Source of the DNA: an uncultured Eubacterium sp.
GTDB lineage: Bacteria; Bacillota; Clostridia; Lachnospirales; Lachnospiraceae
DNA: 64,000 nt
Reading direction: 5' to 3'
Assembly (NCBI RefSeq): GCF_934295145.1
Contig: NZ_CAKRAS010000006.1
Span: 1-64,000, forward strand
The notes under the pieces were generated by a model. It did not search any database. It was not told the DNA's origin and worked only from the letters and a program-made list of their open reading frames with translations. Shown in pieces: positions 25,580 through 35,295 of this stretch (positions within the stretch are counted from its first letter, which is position 1; every line of letters begins with the position of its first letter). The translations under genes and the position numbers were made by a program.

Positions 25580-26622
25580 TGAATCAATCAAATAGCAGAC
25601 CTGCAGAAAAATACAGTCTGGATCTGTGTAAATTTATCATGGCATTCGCAGTCATTGCAATTCACACAGATCCACTGGCTGACTGCAGCAATACTGCCAT
25701 GTCCAGAATCGGATACCTGTTTCTGTCCATGGCAGTTCCATTTTTCTTCCTTACCTCCGGATATTTGCTGGCAAAAAAAATGCAGTACCCCTTTTCCGGG
25801 CTGGAAAACCTTTCAAAAATCAGACGTTATATGACAAAGATCTTAAAAATGTACCTGATTTGGACACTTTTGTATCTTCCAATGGCACTCTGGCATCTTG
25901 TTGCTACAGGAAAAACATTGCATCGTGCCATTCTGCTCTACATTCAGGGATTTTTCTTTGTCGGTCAACAATATAATTCCTGGCCTTTATGGTATCTTCT
26001 GTCAACCTTTTATACACTTGGAGTTTTGTACCTGCTGTTAAAACGCAAAGCTCCACCTACAGCATTGTTGCTGGTAAGTGGAATTTCCGCGGTCATCAGT
26101 TTTACCATTGACGCACTGATTGCCTCCCCAGATCACTTTCTGACAACTATGCAGGCACTTTTACCAGTCATACACCATACCGTACAACACGGTCGAATTT
26201 TTACCGGCGGTATTTATCTTCCTCTGGGTATGTTGCTCGCCTACCGAAAAATTCCTGCTCTCCTGAACAGGATCCTGCTTCCCGCCGGATGCATTGCCAG
26301 CTTTCTGATCCATGTATCCGTTATCGATTCCTGTCTTCTGATTATTATTTCCGTCAGCTTTTTCGGTATTGTGGAAAATTTTTCATTAAAAGAGCACCGC
26401 ATTTATCATTTCATGCGTCAGTCCAGTATGATTCTATACCTGCTCCATATGTACATCTGGAGCATTTATTATAAACTTCAGTACAAACATAAGGATCATG
26501 GCATTGATGATTTTCTGTTCACTGCTATACTTACTTTTGTTCTGTCTGCACTTTTTATCCTGTTAAAAAGCAGACGTTTAAAATTAAAATCAGAACCGTT
26601 TAAAAAAGTTTCTCCCAACTGA
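25579..26622 (+). CDS. Acyltransferase 3 family membrane protein
   Basis: This 347-residue protein has about ten membrane segments and begins with the family signature SLDLCKFIMAFAVIAIH, in which the His is the proposed catalytic residue. Members O-acylate surface sugars, peptidoglycan or lipids. The acceptor here cannot be told. The start overlaps the cvfB stop by one base. A strong terminator follows. Confidence 0.88.
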   Translation: MNQSNSRPAEKYSLDLCKFIMAFAVIAIHTDPLADCSNTAMSRIGYLFLSMAVPFFFLTSGYLLAKKMQYPFSGLENLSKIRRYMTKILKMYLIWTLLYLPMALWHLVATGKTLHRAILLYIQGFFFVGQQYNSWPLWYLLSTFYTLGVLYLLLKRKAPPTALLLVSGISAVISFTIDALIASPDHFLTTMQALLPVIHHTVQHGRIFTGGIYLPLGMLLAYRKIPALLNRILLPAGCIASFLIHVSVIDSCLLIIISVSFFGIVENFSLKEHRIYHFMRQSSMILYLLHMYIWSIYYKLQYKHKDHGIDDFLFTAILTFVLSALFILLKSRRLKLKSEPFKKVSPN

Positions 26623-26655
26623 AAAAGAACCGGAATTTAACTTCCGGTTCTTTTT
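26622..26655. terminator. Bidirectional terminator between acyltransferase and glnA
   Basis: AAAAAGAACCGGAA (26622-26635) pairs perfectly with TTCCGGTTCTTTTT (26642-26655), giving U-runs on both strands. Confidence 0.9.
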
Positions 26656-26700
26656 CGATTGATGTATATACTAACTAAGGGGATTAGATAATACCGTTTC

Positions 26701-28815
26701 TTAAACCTCAAAGATGAGATCGCCGTAAGATGGCATCGGCCATACTTTCTTATCAACGATAATCTCAAGTTTATCGATCGGAGCACGAAGCTCTGCCATA
26801 GCAGTTGTAACTTCATCACGATAGTATGCTGCACGCTCTACACCATCGCCCATGGTCAGACCTTTATCTGTTACTTCTTCCAGTTTTGCCAGAGCAACTT
26901 TTGTATCAGACAATAATGCAGATGCCTCCTGTAATAACTCTGTCTGAACACTGATATCACAATCGCATGCAGCTTTTACTGCATTGATGGATTCTGCCAG
27001 AGAAGTAATGTATTTGATAACGGACGGAATCAATGTCTTACTTGTAATATTGATCATTGCTCTTGCTTCAATGTTAATCTCTTTTGCATAGATTTCATAC
27101 TGAATCTCTTCACGGGACTCTAACTCAGCTTTTGTAAATACGCCGAATTTCTCAAACATACCTACAGCTTTATCTGTAGTCAGTGCCGGGATTGCATCTA
27201 CCATGGATCTGATATTTGGTAATCCTCTGCGCTCTGCTTCCTCTACCCATGCATCAGAATATCCATCACCATTGAAGATGATTCTCTGATGATCTATCAG
27301 ATATTTCTTGATCAGGTCATGTGCTTTTTCATTTACATCTTCTGCTTTTTCCAGTTCATCGCAAGCTTCCTCAAAAGCTTCTGCAACGATGGTATTTAAT
27401 ACAACATTTGGTGCAGAAATGGAATCCTGAGAACCAACCATACGGAACTCGAATTTGTTTCCTGTAAATGCAAACGGTGATGTTCTATTTCGGTCTGTTG
27501 CATCTTTTGCAAGATCTGGCAGAGAATCTACACCTGTCTGTAATACGCCACCTTTTAAGGAATGTGTTGCAGAACCTGTGCTGATCAGCTGTGTGATCAC
27601 ATCGTCAAGCTGCTCGCCAAGGAATACAGAAATGATTGCTGGCGGAGCCTCGTTTGCTCCAAGTCTGTGATCATTTCCTACGTCAGCTGCGGACCAGCGA
27701 AGAAGATCTGCATGATCATCTACTGCTTTCAGGATGCAGGCAAGTACCAGAAGGAACTGAATGTTCTCATGTGGTGTTTTGCCTGGCTCTAACAGATTGA
27801 TACCATCATCCGTTGTGATGGACCAGTTGTTATGTTTACCGGAACCATTGACACCATCAAATGGTTTCTCATGAAGCAGGCACTGAAGTCCATGCTCGTT
27901 TGCTTTCTTTTTCAGCACTTCCATAACCAGATGGTTGTGATCCAGAGCAAGATTACATGTCTCATAAATCGGAGCCAGCTCATGCTGTGCCGGAGCAACC
28001 TCGTTATGTTGTGTCTTAGCCGGAACACCCAGTTTCCACAGCTCTTCATTTACATCTTTCATAAATGCAGCGATACGTGGACGAATGCTTCCGAAATAAT
28101 GGTCATCCATTTCCTGTCCTTTCGCCGGCATGGAACCAAATAAGGTACGACCGGTATAGATCAGGTCTTTTCTTCTTAAATATTTTTCTTTATCTACCAG
28201 GAAATACTCCTGCTCGGATCCAACAGATGGAGTAACTTTTTTAGAAGTTGTATTTCCGAATAATCTCAGTAAACGTAATGCCTGTGTGTTGATGGCCTGC
28301 ATGGAACGAAGCAGTGGTGTCTTCTGATCCAGTGCCTCACCTTTGTAAGAGCAGAACGCTGTCGGAATGCAAAGCGTAGCACCTGCTGCATCATGTCTTA
28401 CAAATGCATAAGAAGTACAATCCCAAGCTGTATATCCTCTTGCTTCGCAGGTTGCGCGAAGTCCGCCTGATGGGAAAGAAGATGCATCCGGCTCACCTTT
28501 GATCAGCTCTTTACCGGAAAAGCTCATCAGTACTTTACCCTGCTCATTTGGAGCAGTGATAAATGAATCATGTTTCTCTGCTGTCACACCTGTCAGCGGC
28601 TGGAACCAATGGGTATAATGTGTTGCACCCTGCTCAATTGCCCATTCCTTCATTTCATGTGCAATGATGTCTGCAGTTGCAAGATCCAGATCTGTTCCCT
28701 CTTTGATGGTCTCCTGCAATTTCTGATACACTTTCTTTGGAAGTCTTTCCTTCATCACAGTGTCATTGAATACATTTTCGCCAAAAATATCAGCGACTTT
28801 GAAATATCCACTCAT
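26701..28815 (-). CDS. glnN: Glutamine synthetase type III
   Basis: This enzyme makes glutamine from glutamate and ammonia with ATP. At 704 residues it is the large type III (GSIII) form, not the 440-470-residue GlnA form. Visible GSIII signatures are THWFQPLTGVTAEKHDSF, GSEQEYFLVD, the glutamate-binding FDGVNGSGKHNNWS and NRTSPFAFTGNKFEFR. A GAGAGGA site precedes the ATG. A long leader with a possible attenuator lies upstream (28816-29106). Confidence 0.96.
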   Translation of the reverse strand: MSGYFKVADIFGENVFNDTVMKERLPKKVYQKLQETIKEGTDLDLATADIIAHEMKEWAIEQGATHYTHWFQPLTGVTAEKHDSFITAPNEQGKVLMSFSGKELIKGEPDASSFPSGGLRATCEARGYTAWDCTSYAFVRHDAAGATLCIPTAFCSYKGEALDQKTPLLRSMQAINTQALRLLRLFGNTTSKKVTPSVGSEQEYFLVDKEKYLRRKDLIYTGRTLFGSMPAKGQEMDDHYFGSIRPRIAAFMKDVNEELWKLGVPAKTQHNEVAPAQHELAPIYETCNLALDHNHLVMEVLKKKANEHGLQCLLHEKPFDGVNGSGKHNNWSITTDDGINLLEPGKTPHENIQFLLVLACILKAVDDHADLLRWSAADVGNDHRLGANEAPPAIISVFLGEQLDDVITQLISTGSATHSLKGGVLQTGVDSLPDLAKDATDRNRTSPFAFTGNKFEFRMVGSQDSISAPNVVLNTIVAEAFEEACDELEKAEDVNEKAHDLIKKYLIDHQRIIFNGDGYSDAWVEEAERRGLPNIRSMVDAIPALTTDKAVGMFEKFGVFTKAELESREEIQYEIYAKEINIEARAMINITSKTLIPSVIKYITSLAESINAVKAACDCDISVQTELLQEASALLSDTKVALAKLEEVTDKGLTMGDGVERAAYYRDEVTTAMAELRAPIDKLEIIVDKKVWPMPSYGDLIFEV

Positions 28816-29106
28816 CTTCTTGATTCCTCTCTTTTCTCATATTTTTACAGTCCCCTGAGTATATACTGATTTGCCCGTTTTCATTTCATTATGTATCCGG
28901 AGCAATTCTGCTATAAGCAGCGGATATTCTCAATCCGTTTCCGTTGCCTGTTCTGACCTAATAGCTACCATTCTGCTTATTTGGTTAAATGATCAATTTT
29001 ATCTTTTTATAGCAGAAAAGGGTATTCCACCATTTGTTGGAACACCCTTGTTCAGCACGTATTCATGTCTTGCAACTACCATAGTACAAATTATTGAAAA
29101 TTGCAA
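28816..29106 (-). promoter_or_regulatory. Leader of glnN with possible promoter and attenuator
   Basis: A possible promoter, TTGCAA (29101-29106) and TATGGT (29078-29083) with a 17-nt gap, would give a leader of about 255 nt. The leader holds a terminator-like hairpin, AAGGGTATTCCA (29018-29029) with TGGAACACCCTT (29038-29049), followed on the minus strand by TTTTC. Two small hairpins follow (CGGAT/ATCCG near 28921-28937 and CTGC/GCAG near 28908-28920). The hairpin might equally end read-through from fba. No gene is seen in 28816-29183. Confidence 0.4.
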
Positions 29107-29183
29107 GAGGCCGAAAACATTTTTGTCCATTTCAACAATTATGAGTTGTAAAATGCTAATTTTTCGTAACTTTTTACAAATTC

Positions 29184-30047
29184 TCAGGCTTTGTCGATAG
29201 AACCAAAAATTTCCATTTTCTCTTTTACTTTAGCTTTGATAGCCTCAAAGCCTGGAGCAAGTACTTTTCTAGGATCAAATCCTTTTCCTACTAGGTCTTT
29301 GCCCTCTTCGATATATTTTCTTGTAGCTTCAGCAAATACAAGCTGGCACTCTGTATTTACGTTAATCTTTGCAACACCAAGAGAGATTGCTTTCTTGATC
29401 ATGTCATCCGGAATACCTGTACCACCATGAAGTACTAACGGCATATCGCCAGTCTTCTGCTGGATTGCATCCAGAGTCTCAAAGCTTAATCCAGCCCAGT
29501 TTTCCGGATATTTTCCGTGAATGTTACCAATACCTGCTGCAAGCATTGTTACGCCAAGATCAGCGATTGCTTTACACTCGTCCGGATCTGCACACTCGCC
29601 CATTCCGATCACACCGTCTTCCTCGCCACCAATGGAACCAACTTCTGCCTCAAGAGATAATCCTTTCTCTTTGCAAACAGCAACAAGCTCTTTTGTCTTG
29701 GCAACGTTCTCCTCGATCGGATAGTGAGAACCGTCAAACATTACAGATGAGAAACCGGCGTCGATACATTTGTAGCAAGCTTCATAGCTGCCGTGATCCA
29801 GATGTAATGCAACCGGAACTGTGATATTTAACTCCTCCAGCATTCCGTTTACCATACCAACAATAGTCTTGTAGCCTGCCATATATTTGCCGGCACCTTC
29901 AGATACACCAAGAATAACCGGAGAGTTATTCTCCTGAGCAGTTAACAGAATTGCTTTTGTCCACTCAAGGTTGTTGATGTTGAACTGACCAACTGCATAA
30001 TGACCTGCTTTTGCTTTTTCAAGCATTTCTTTTGCTGAAACTAACAT
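29184..30047 (-). CDS. fba: Class II fructose-bisphosphate aldolase
   Basis: This zinc-dependent aldolase of glycolysis and gluconeogenesis has 287 residues. Motifs are AVGQFNINNLEWTKAIL, the metal-binding HLDHGSYEAC, MFDGSHYP, and the later LHGGTGIP with NVNTE. The start at 30047 (MLVSAKEML) follows GGAGG by 8 nt. It stands alone between the lipid kinase gene and glnN. Confidence 0.96.
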   Translation of the reverse strand: MLVSAKEMLEKAKAGHYAVGQFNINNLEWTKAILLTAQENNSPVILGVSEGAGKYMAGYKTIVGMVNGMLEELNITVPVALHLDHGSYEACYKCIDAGFSSVMFDGSHYPIEENVAKTKELVAVCKEKGLSLEAEVGSIGGEEDGVIGMGECADPDECKAIADLGVTMLAAGIGNIHGKYPENWAGLSFETLDAIQQKTGDMPLVLHGGTGIPDDMIKKAISLGVAKINVNTECQLVFAEATRKYIEEGKDLVGKGFDPRKVLAPGFEAIKAKVKEKMEIFGSIDKA

Positions 30048-30125
30048 AATGAGATCCTCCATTTGTTTAAAAAAATATTGTTAATATAATAACATTATAA
30101 CCGTATCTCTCAAAAAAAGAAAGTA

Positions 30126-31022
30126 CTATTTTTCAACCATAAAACTTATCCGGCGACAGCGGTTAAAAATTTCCACTTCTTTGTGTTCTCCGCCGTACTC
30201 GCCATCCAGAGTCCACGGCACATAATCATCGCACCGAAGCTTAATGTGATCTGTCTTGTACGTATAGATATAAGACGTCTCGATATCCTTTGGCATCACA
30301 AGATTTGCCAGAATCTCGTTTAACTGAATCGGGTTCTGCGGCATTTTTATTAATGTCACCTCAAACTCACCGTCATCCAGTTTTACGTTATTTCCAGTCA
30401 TATTTTTCATGCCGCCAACGGAAACGGAATTTGTGATCATACCGTAAATAAATTCATCCCGGATCGTCTCGCCATTTACTTCCACTTCCAGATAATAGGA
30501 TGGGATGTCGTACAGCCGCTTTGCACTTTCCAGAATATAAGCCACATGACCGAAGATATTTTTCAACTTCTGATTTGTCATATAAGAAACATCTGTAAAC
30601 AGACCAAAGGCTGCAATATATACGAAATAATCTTCATTAAATTCCCCTACATCACACGGAAACAGCTGTCCATTGACTGCCACATCTGCCGCCTGAAGCA
30701 TGTTTTTTGGGATTTTCAGAGACTGCGCAAAATCATTAGTGCTTCCTGCCGGAATATATCCGATGGGCACGATACTGTCACACTGCATCATTCCGGTGAC
30801 AACTTCGTCCAGAGTTCCATCACCGCCACTGCACACGATCATATCATATTCTTCCGCGCATTCTTCCACTTTACGCACAGCATCTGCTTTTTCCTGGGTC
30901 GGATGAATCGTTACCTCATACCCACTTTTTACAAATGTGTCCACGATGGACACCAGTTGATTTCGAATCTGTCCCTTCCCGGATCTCGGATTAAATATAA
31001 ATAATAATTTTTTCTTATCCAT
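30126..31022 (-). CDS. Diacylglycerol/lipid kinase family protein (DgkB/YegS-like)
   Basis: This 298-residue lipid kinase has the NAD-kinase-like fold: IFNPRSGKG near the N-terminus, the catalytic-domain motif CSGGDGTLDEVVTGM, then GYIPAGSTNDFAQSL. It probably phosphorylates diacylglycerol in membrane lipid recycling; the exact substrate is not visible. It overlaps the whiA stop by 8 nt, so it is the last gene of the uvrC-to-dgk run. Confidence 0.88.
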   Translation of the reverse strand: MDKKKLLFIFNPRSGKGQIRNQLVSIVDTFVKSGYEVTIHPTQEKADAVRKVEECAEEYDMIVCSGGDGTLDEVVTGMMQCDSIVPIGYIPAGSTNDFAQSLKIPKNMLQAADVAVNGQLFPCDVGEFNEDYFVYIAAFGLFTDVSYMTNQKLKNIFGHVAYILESAKRLYDIPSYYLEVEVNGETIRDEFIYGMITNSVSVGGMKNMTGNNVKLDDGEFEVTLIKMPQNPIQLNEILANLVMPKDIETSYIYTYKTDHIKLRCDDYVPWTLDGEYGGEHKEVEIFNRCRRISFMVEK

Positions 31023-31989
31023 TTTTATTCTCCTCTTCGGTCCTCAATCCTTCTGCAATTATTTTTAATTTTCTGAGTCTGTGATTCACCCCGGATTTTC
31101 CCACCGGCGGATCCAGATATGCCCCAAGTTCCTGTAATGATACGTCCGGATGATCCAGCCGCACCTGCGCCATCTCCCGGATGGCAGACGGAAGCTGCTC
31201 CAATCCAAGATGTTCTTCTATATAATGAATGTCCTCCACCTGTCTGGCCGCGGTCTTCACCATCTTGTTGATATTGGCAGAATCACAATTTGACTGCCGG
31301 TTGGCACTGTTTCGCATGTCTTTGATAATGCGGATATTTTCCAGCTCCATCAGCGATTTGTGTGCCTCCATCACATTCAGGATCTGAATGATCTCCTCAC
31401 TGTCTTTCAGATAAACCACAGGCTTTTGCTTCCGCATGATCAGCTTCGCCTTGATTTCAAAAAAACGCATCTGTTCTTTCAGGAACTCCGCCGTTGCCCT
31501 ATCATCACAGACAATTTCAAAATGATAAGATTTTCCCGGATCACTCATGGATCCTCCACTCAAAAATGCCCCGCGGATATAAGCCCGTCTGCTCTCAACA
31601 GACTGCAGCAGATTTCCCGGATTCACCTGTGCACTCCAGACGCAAATATCCATCAATGCCCGCTGAAGTTTTTTCCGCTCCGGTTTTTCCTCGGAATAAA
31701 GCATGTCCTCCGGCCGCTCTGACAGCAATATAAAATATTGGTTATTTCGGCCGGCTCCGTGCCGTCGTATTTCAAGCTGCACCTGAATATCAAAAGCGCG
31801 TTTGATCAGTTTGACATATGTCTTTGCCAGCACGACATTTTCTGTTTCCAAAAAAACTGCCAGACTGTCCTCCTCTCGAAGGATTCTGCCACAAAACCGG
31901 ATGATAGCCATCAGTTCCGCCCGGACACTTTCTTCCCTGTCCGGAATCAGCCGCCCGATCTCCTCTTTCATTTCCCCTGAAAAAGACAT
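31015..31989 (-). CDS. whiA: WhiA, DNA-binding regulator with LAGLIDADG fold
   Basis: This 324-residue protein has an N-terminal SFSGEMKEEIGRL segment. A degenerate homing-endonuclease domain (with SRRAYIRGAFLSGGSMSDP) follows, then a C-terminal helix-turn-helix ending YLDPPVGKSGVNHRLRKL. WhiA affects division and chromosome segregation in Firmicutes. It follows rapZ by about 20 nt; the usual intervening yvcK gene is absent. RBS AAGGGAG. Confidence 0.95.
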   Translation of the reverse strand: MSFSGEMKEEIGRLIPDREESVRAELMAIIRFCGRILREEDSLAVFLETENVVLAKTYVKLIKRAFDIQVQLEIRRHGAGRNNQYFILLSERPEDMLYSEEKPERKKLQRALMDICVWSAQVNPGNLLQSVESRRAYIRGAFLSGGSMSDPGKSYHFEIVCDDRATAEFLKEQMRFFEIKAKLIMRKQKPVVYLKDSEEIIQILNVMEAHKSLMELENIRIIKDMRNSANRQSNCDSANINKMVKTAARQVEDIHYIEEHLGLEQLPSAIREMAQVRLDHPDVSLQELGAYLDPPVGKSGVNHRLRKLKIIAEGLRTEEENKNG

Positions 31990-32009
31990 GGTTCTTATAC
32001 TCCCTTAAA

Positions 32010-32885
32010 TCACTTTCCTCGCTTTGCGTCTTTCTCGATATCACGATGTTCCACACGCAAACCATATTTCTGATTTTTCTGTAATCTCTGATAGATCGCA
32101 TTGGCCAATGTCACAGAACGATGCTTTCCACCGGTACAACCAATGGCAATAACCAGCTGATTTTTTCCTTCTTTGATATAATTCGGAATCAGAAACCGGA
32201 TCATATCCTCCAGTTTATCCAGAAACATGCCTGCTTCCGGACTGTTCATGACATACTGTTGAACCTCCGGATCATTTCCGGTCTTTGGCCGCAATTCTTC
32301 CAGATAATACGGATTCGGCAGAAAACGCACGTCAAATACCAAATCTGCATCTGACGGAATACCGTACTTGAATCCGAAAGAAAGTACCGTCACATAAATA
32401 TTGTCATACTCCCGCTTTTCCAGGAAAATATTTCCAAGTGCGGCATGCAGCTCCCTGGTCAGCAGCTGACTCGTATCAATGATATAATCAGCCATTTCTT
32501 TCAGAAAACCAATCTGTCTGCGCTCCAGCTCAATGCCTTTTTCCACCCGGTCATTTCCTGCCAGCGGATGCGCCCTTCGGGTTTCTTTGTATCGTTTTAC
32601 AAGTACCTGATCTGAGGCATCCATAAAAAGAATCCGGATCACGTTTCCGTTATTTCGCAGGTCTGCAATAATCTGTTTCAGCTGTTTCAAAGAACTTCCG
32701 TTTCGGATATCCAGGCCAAACGCGATCCTCTGATACTGTGTCTCACCGGAATCAGCAAACTCCGTAAATTTTCCCAACAGCGGAATTGGAAAATTATCCA
32801 CGCAAAAATATCCGATATCTTCCATAATCTTCAGCGCAGTTGATTTCCCGGCTCCTGACATTCCTGTTACGATCACATATTCCAT
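32010..32885 (-). CDS. rapZ: RapZ/YvcJ family nucleotide-binding protein
   Basis: This 291-residue P-loop protein has Walker A GMSGAGKST, a D-x-D type FVDNFPIP, and the C-terminal signature IGCTGGKHRSVTLANA. In Gram-negatives RapZ governs GlmZ RNA decay and GlmS; in Firmicutes YvcJ has a nucleotide-dependent role in competence. The start at 32885 follows AAAGGTGGG; a GTG four codons earlier is part of that site. Confidence 0.95.
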   Translation of the reverse strand: MEYVIVTGMSGAGKSTALKIMEDIGYFCVDNFPIPLLGKFTEFADSGETQYQRIAFGLDIRNGSSLKQLKQIIADLRNNGNVIRILFMDASDQVLVKRYKETRRAHPLAGNDRVEKGIELERRQIGFLKEMADYIIDTSQLLTRELHAALGNIFLEKREYDNIYVTVLSFGFKYGIPSDADLVFDVRFLPNPYYLEELRPKTGNDPEVQQYVMNSPEAGMFLDKLEDMIRFLIPNYIKEGKNQLVIAIGCTGGKHRSVTLANAIYQRLQKNQKYGLRVEHRDIEKDAKRGK

Positions 32886-32954
32886 ACCGTTGCCCACCTT
32901 TTTTGTACATTTACCCTCACTATAAAAAATATCTGTATCCTTTTCCCCGTATGC

Positions 32955-33863
32955 TTAAAATTCTCCGATTTTTTTCACTTCCGGTTCAAGTCGGACACCA
33001 AATTTCTTAAACACGATGCCGGATACCTGATCCATCAAATTGCAGATATCCGCAGACGTAGCATGATCACGGTTGATCACAAATCCACAGTGCTTTTCTG
33101 ATACCTGGGCACCGCCCACCTGAAATCCGCGAAGTCCCGCATCCTGGATCAGTTTTCCTGCAAAATATCCTTCCGGACGTTTAAAGGTACTTCCTGCACT
33201 CGGGTACTCCAGCGGCTGTTTGCTGACACGTTTTTCTTTCAGATCATCCATGATGGCCTGGATTTCTTCCGGTTTGCCCGGCTGCAGTTCCAGAACCGCC
33301 TGAATGACCAGATAGCCTCGTTCTGGCACAATGCTGTGACGGTAGGACAGATCCAGTTCTTCCACAGAAAGCGTCTGTAACTCGCCTTCCGGTGTCAGAA
33401 CCGTCACTTCTTTTAAGATATTTTTCATCTCACCGCCGTAGGCGCCTGCGTTCATCACCACCGCGCCTCCAAGGCTGCCTGGTATTCCGGATGCAAACTC
33501 CATCCCGGTCAGCGCCGCCTGCGCCGCTTTGGAAGCAATGCTGGAAAGCATTGCCCCTGCGCCTGCTGTGATCGACGTTCCGTCGATTTCAATCTCAGCA
33601 ATCTGTCTGCCAATTTCCAGGACGACGCCGCGGATACCGCCATCGCCCACCAGCAGATTGCTTCCATTTCCGATCACCGTCCATGGCTGTCCTGCCTTAC
33701 GGCAGACATCCAGGATACGGCTGATCTGTTCCGCCTTCGGCGTCACCAGCACGTCCGCCGGTCCACCGGTCCGAAATGTCGTATGTCTGCTCATCGGCTC
33801 CTGCACAAACACAGATTCCGCTCCGCAGATATCACACAAAGTTTCATATATTTCCTGATTCAT
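32955..33863 (-). CDS. murB: UDP-N-acetylenolpyruvoylglucosamine reductase
   Basis: This flavoenzyme reduces UDP-GlcNAc-enolpyruvate to UDP-MurNAc. Its 302 residues carry the FAD-binding part (TVIGNGSNLLVGDGGIRG, GIPGSLGGAVVMNAGAYG) and the type II MurB C-terminal domain with SAGSTFKRPEGYFAGKLI, where Ser is the proton donor. The start at 33863 has GGAG 6 nt upstream; an ATG eight codons earlier overlaps the peptidase gene with a poorly spaced site. Confidence 0.95.
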   Translation of the reverse strand: MNQEIYETLCDICGAESVFVQEPMSRHTTFRTGGPADVLVTPKAEQISRILDVCRKAGQPWTVIGNGSNLLVGDGGIRGVVLEIGRQIAEIEIDGTSITAGAGAMLSSIASKAAQAALTGMEFASGIPGSLGGAVVMNAGAYGGEMKNILKEVTVLTPEGELQTLSVEELDLSYRHSIVPERGYLVIQAVLELQPGKPEEIQAIMDDLKEKRVSKQPLEYPSAGSTFKRPEGYFAGKLIQDAGLRGFQVGGAQVSEKHCGFVINRDHATSADICNLMDQVSGIVFKKFGVRLEPEVKKIGEF

Positions 33864-33879
33864 GCCTTGCTCCACTCTA

Positions 33880-35277
33880 TTATGCATCCTTTAAAAATGC
33901 TTTGTAACCGCATTTTGCTTCATACAGGTCTGCTTTGCTGATGATCTCCCATGGTGCATGCATGTTCAGCACTGCCACACCACTGTCGATAACCTGCATA
34001 TTGTAGTTTCCAAGGATATAAGCGATCGTTCCGCCGCCGCCCTGATCTACTTTACCAAGTTCCGCTGTCTGGAAGTATACCTGATTGTCATCCATGATCT
34101 TGCGGATCTCAGCTACATACTCAGCGCCTGCATCGTTGGAACCGGATTTTCCTCTGGATCCTGTGTATTTGTTGAATACCAGACCTCTTCCAAAATATGC
34201 AGCATTTTTCTTTTCCATGACACTCGGATAGTTCGGATCAAACGCAGCACTTACATCGGAAGAAAGTACTTTGGAATTCTGCAGCGCACGGCGCAGTTTT
34301 AATTCATTGTAATCTCCACATGCGTTCATAACTTCTGCAGTCATATTTTCAAAGAAACGGGACTGCATTCCGGTTGCGCCGACGCTTCCGATTTCTTCTT
34401 TGTCTACCAGAAGGCATACACTTGTGCGCTCCGGTTTATCCATCTCAAGGGTTGCGGAGAATGACGGGTATGCGCATACACGGTCATCATGTCCATACCC
34501 CATGATCATGCTACGGTCAAAGCCGTAATCTCTGGCCGGTCCTGCCGGAACAATCTCGATTTCAGCAGACAGAAAGTCTTCTTCCTCCACACCATAAGTC
34601 TCTTTTAAGATATTCAGTACATTCGCCTGAACCAGCTCTTTTGTTTTCTTTTCTTCCTCTGTTTTGGCCTCTAATGGCATACTTCCCACAAGGATATCCA
34701 GTGCCTCGCCCTCTATCACTTTTGCAGCTTTTTTCTCCAGCTGGTCTGCGGAAAGGTGGATCAGCAGATCACTGACACCAAATACCGGATCTTCCGGTTT
34801 CTCACCGATGCTGATGGTTACAACAGAACCGTCTTTTTTCGCGATGACACCGTGCATAGCAAGCGGAAGTGTTACCCACTGATATTTCTTTACGCCGCCA
34901 TAGTAATGGGTGTCAAGTAATGCCATATCAGTATCCTCGTACAGCGGATTCTGTTTTAAGTCCAGACGCGGGGAATCGATATGTGCGCCAAGGATATTCA
35001 TGCCCTCTTCCAGCGGTTTCTGGCCAATGATGTACATGGCAAAACTTTTTCCTTTGTTATCTGCAAACACACGGTCTCCGGCTTTCAATGTGATGCCTTT
35101 TGCGATCACTTCTTCCATATCCTGGAAACCCGCTGCAGCTGCGCGTTTCTTTAATTCAGACACGCACTCTCGCTCTGTCTTGCAGTCAGAAATAAACTGA
35201 CGATATTCTTCACCGTAAGCAAACACTGCTGCTTTCTCATTCTCTGTATATTTTTTCCATGCGTTTTTTCGCTCCAT
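33880..35277 (-). CDS. M18 family aminopeptidase
   Basis: This zinc aminopeptidase of 465 residues has the M18 metal-ligand segments GAHIDSPRLDLK, VDKEEIGSVGATGMQS and YGHDDRVCAYPS. It removes acidic or neutral N-terminal residues in the cytoplasm. The RBS is AAAGGAGTG. It lies between hprK and murB in an otherwise regulatory and cell-wall run. Confidence 0.93.
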   Translation of the reverse strand: MERKNAWKKYTENEKAAVFAYGEEYRQFISDCKTERECVSELKKRAAAAGFQDMEEVIAKGITLKAGDRVFADNKGKSFAMYIIGQKPLEEGMNILGAHIDSPRLDLKQNPLYEDTDMALLDTHYYGGVKKYQWVTLPLAMHGVIAKKDGSVVTISIGEKPEDPVFGVSDLLIHLSADQLEKKAAKVIEGEALDILVGSMPLEAKTEEEKKTKELVQANVLNILKETYGVEEEDFLSAEIEIVPAGPARDYGFDRSMIMGYGHDDRVCAYPSFSATLEMDKPERTSVCLLVDKEEIGSVGATGMQSRFFENMTAEVMNACGDYNELKLRRALQNSKVLSSDVSAAFDPNYPSVMEKKNAAYFGRGLVFNKYTGSRGKSGSNDAGAEYVAEIRKIMDDNQVYFQTAELGKVDQGGGGTIAYILGNYNMQVIDSGVAVLNMHAPWEIISKADLYEAKCGYKAFLKDA

Positions 35278-35295
35278 ATTGTTACACTCCTTTTA

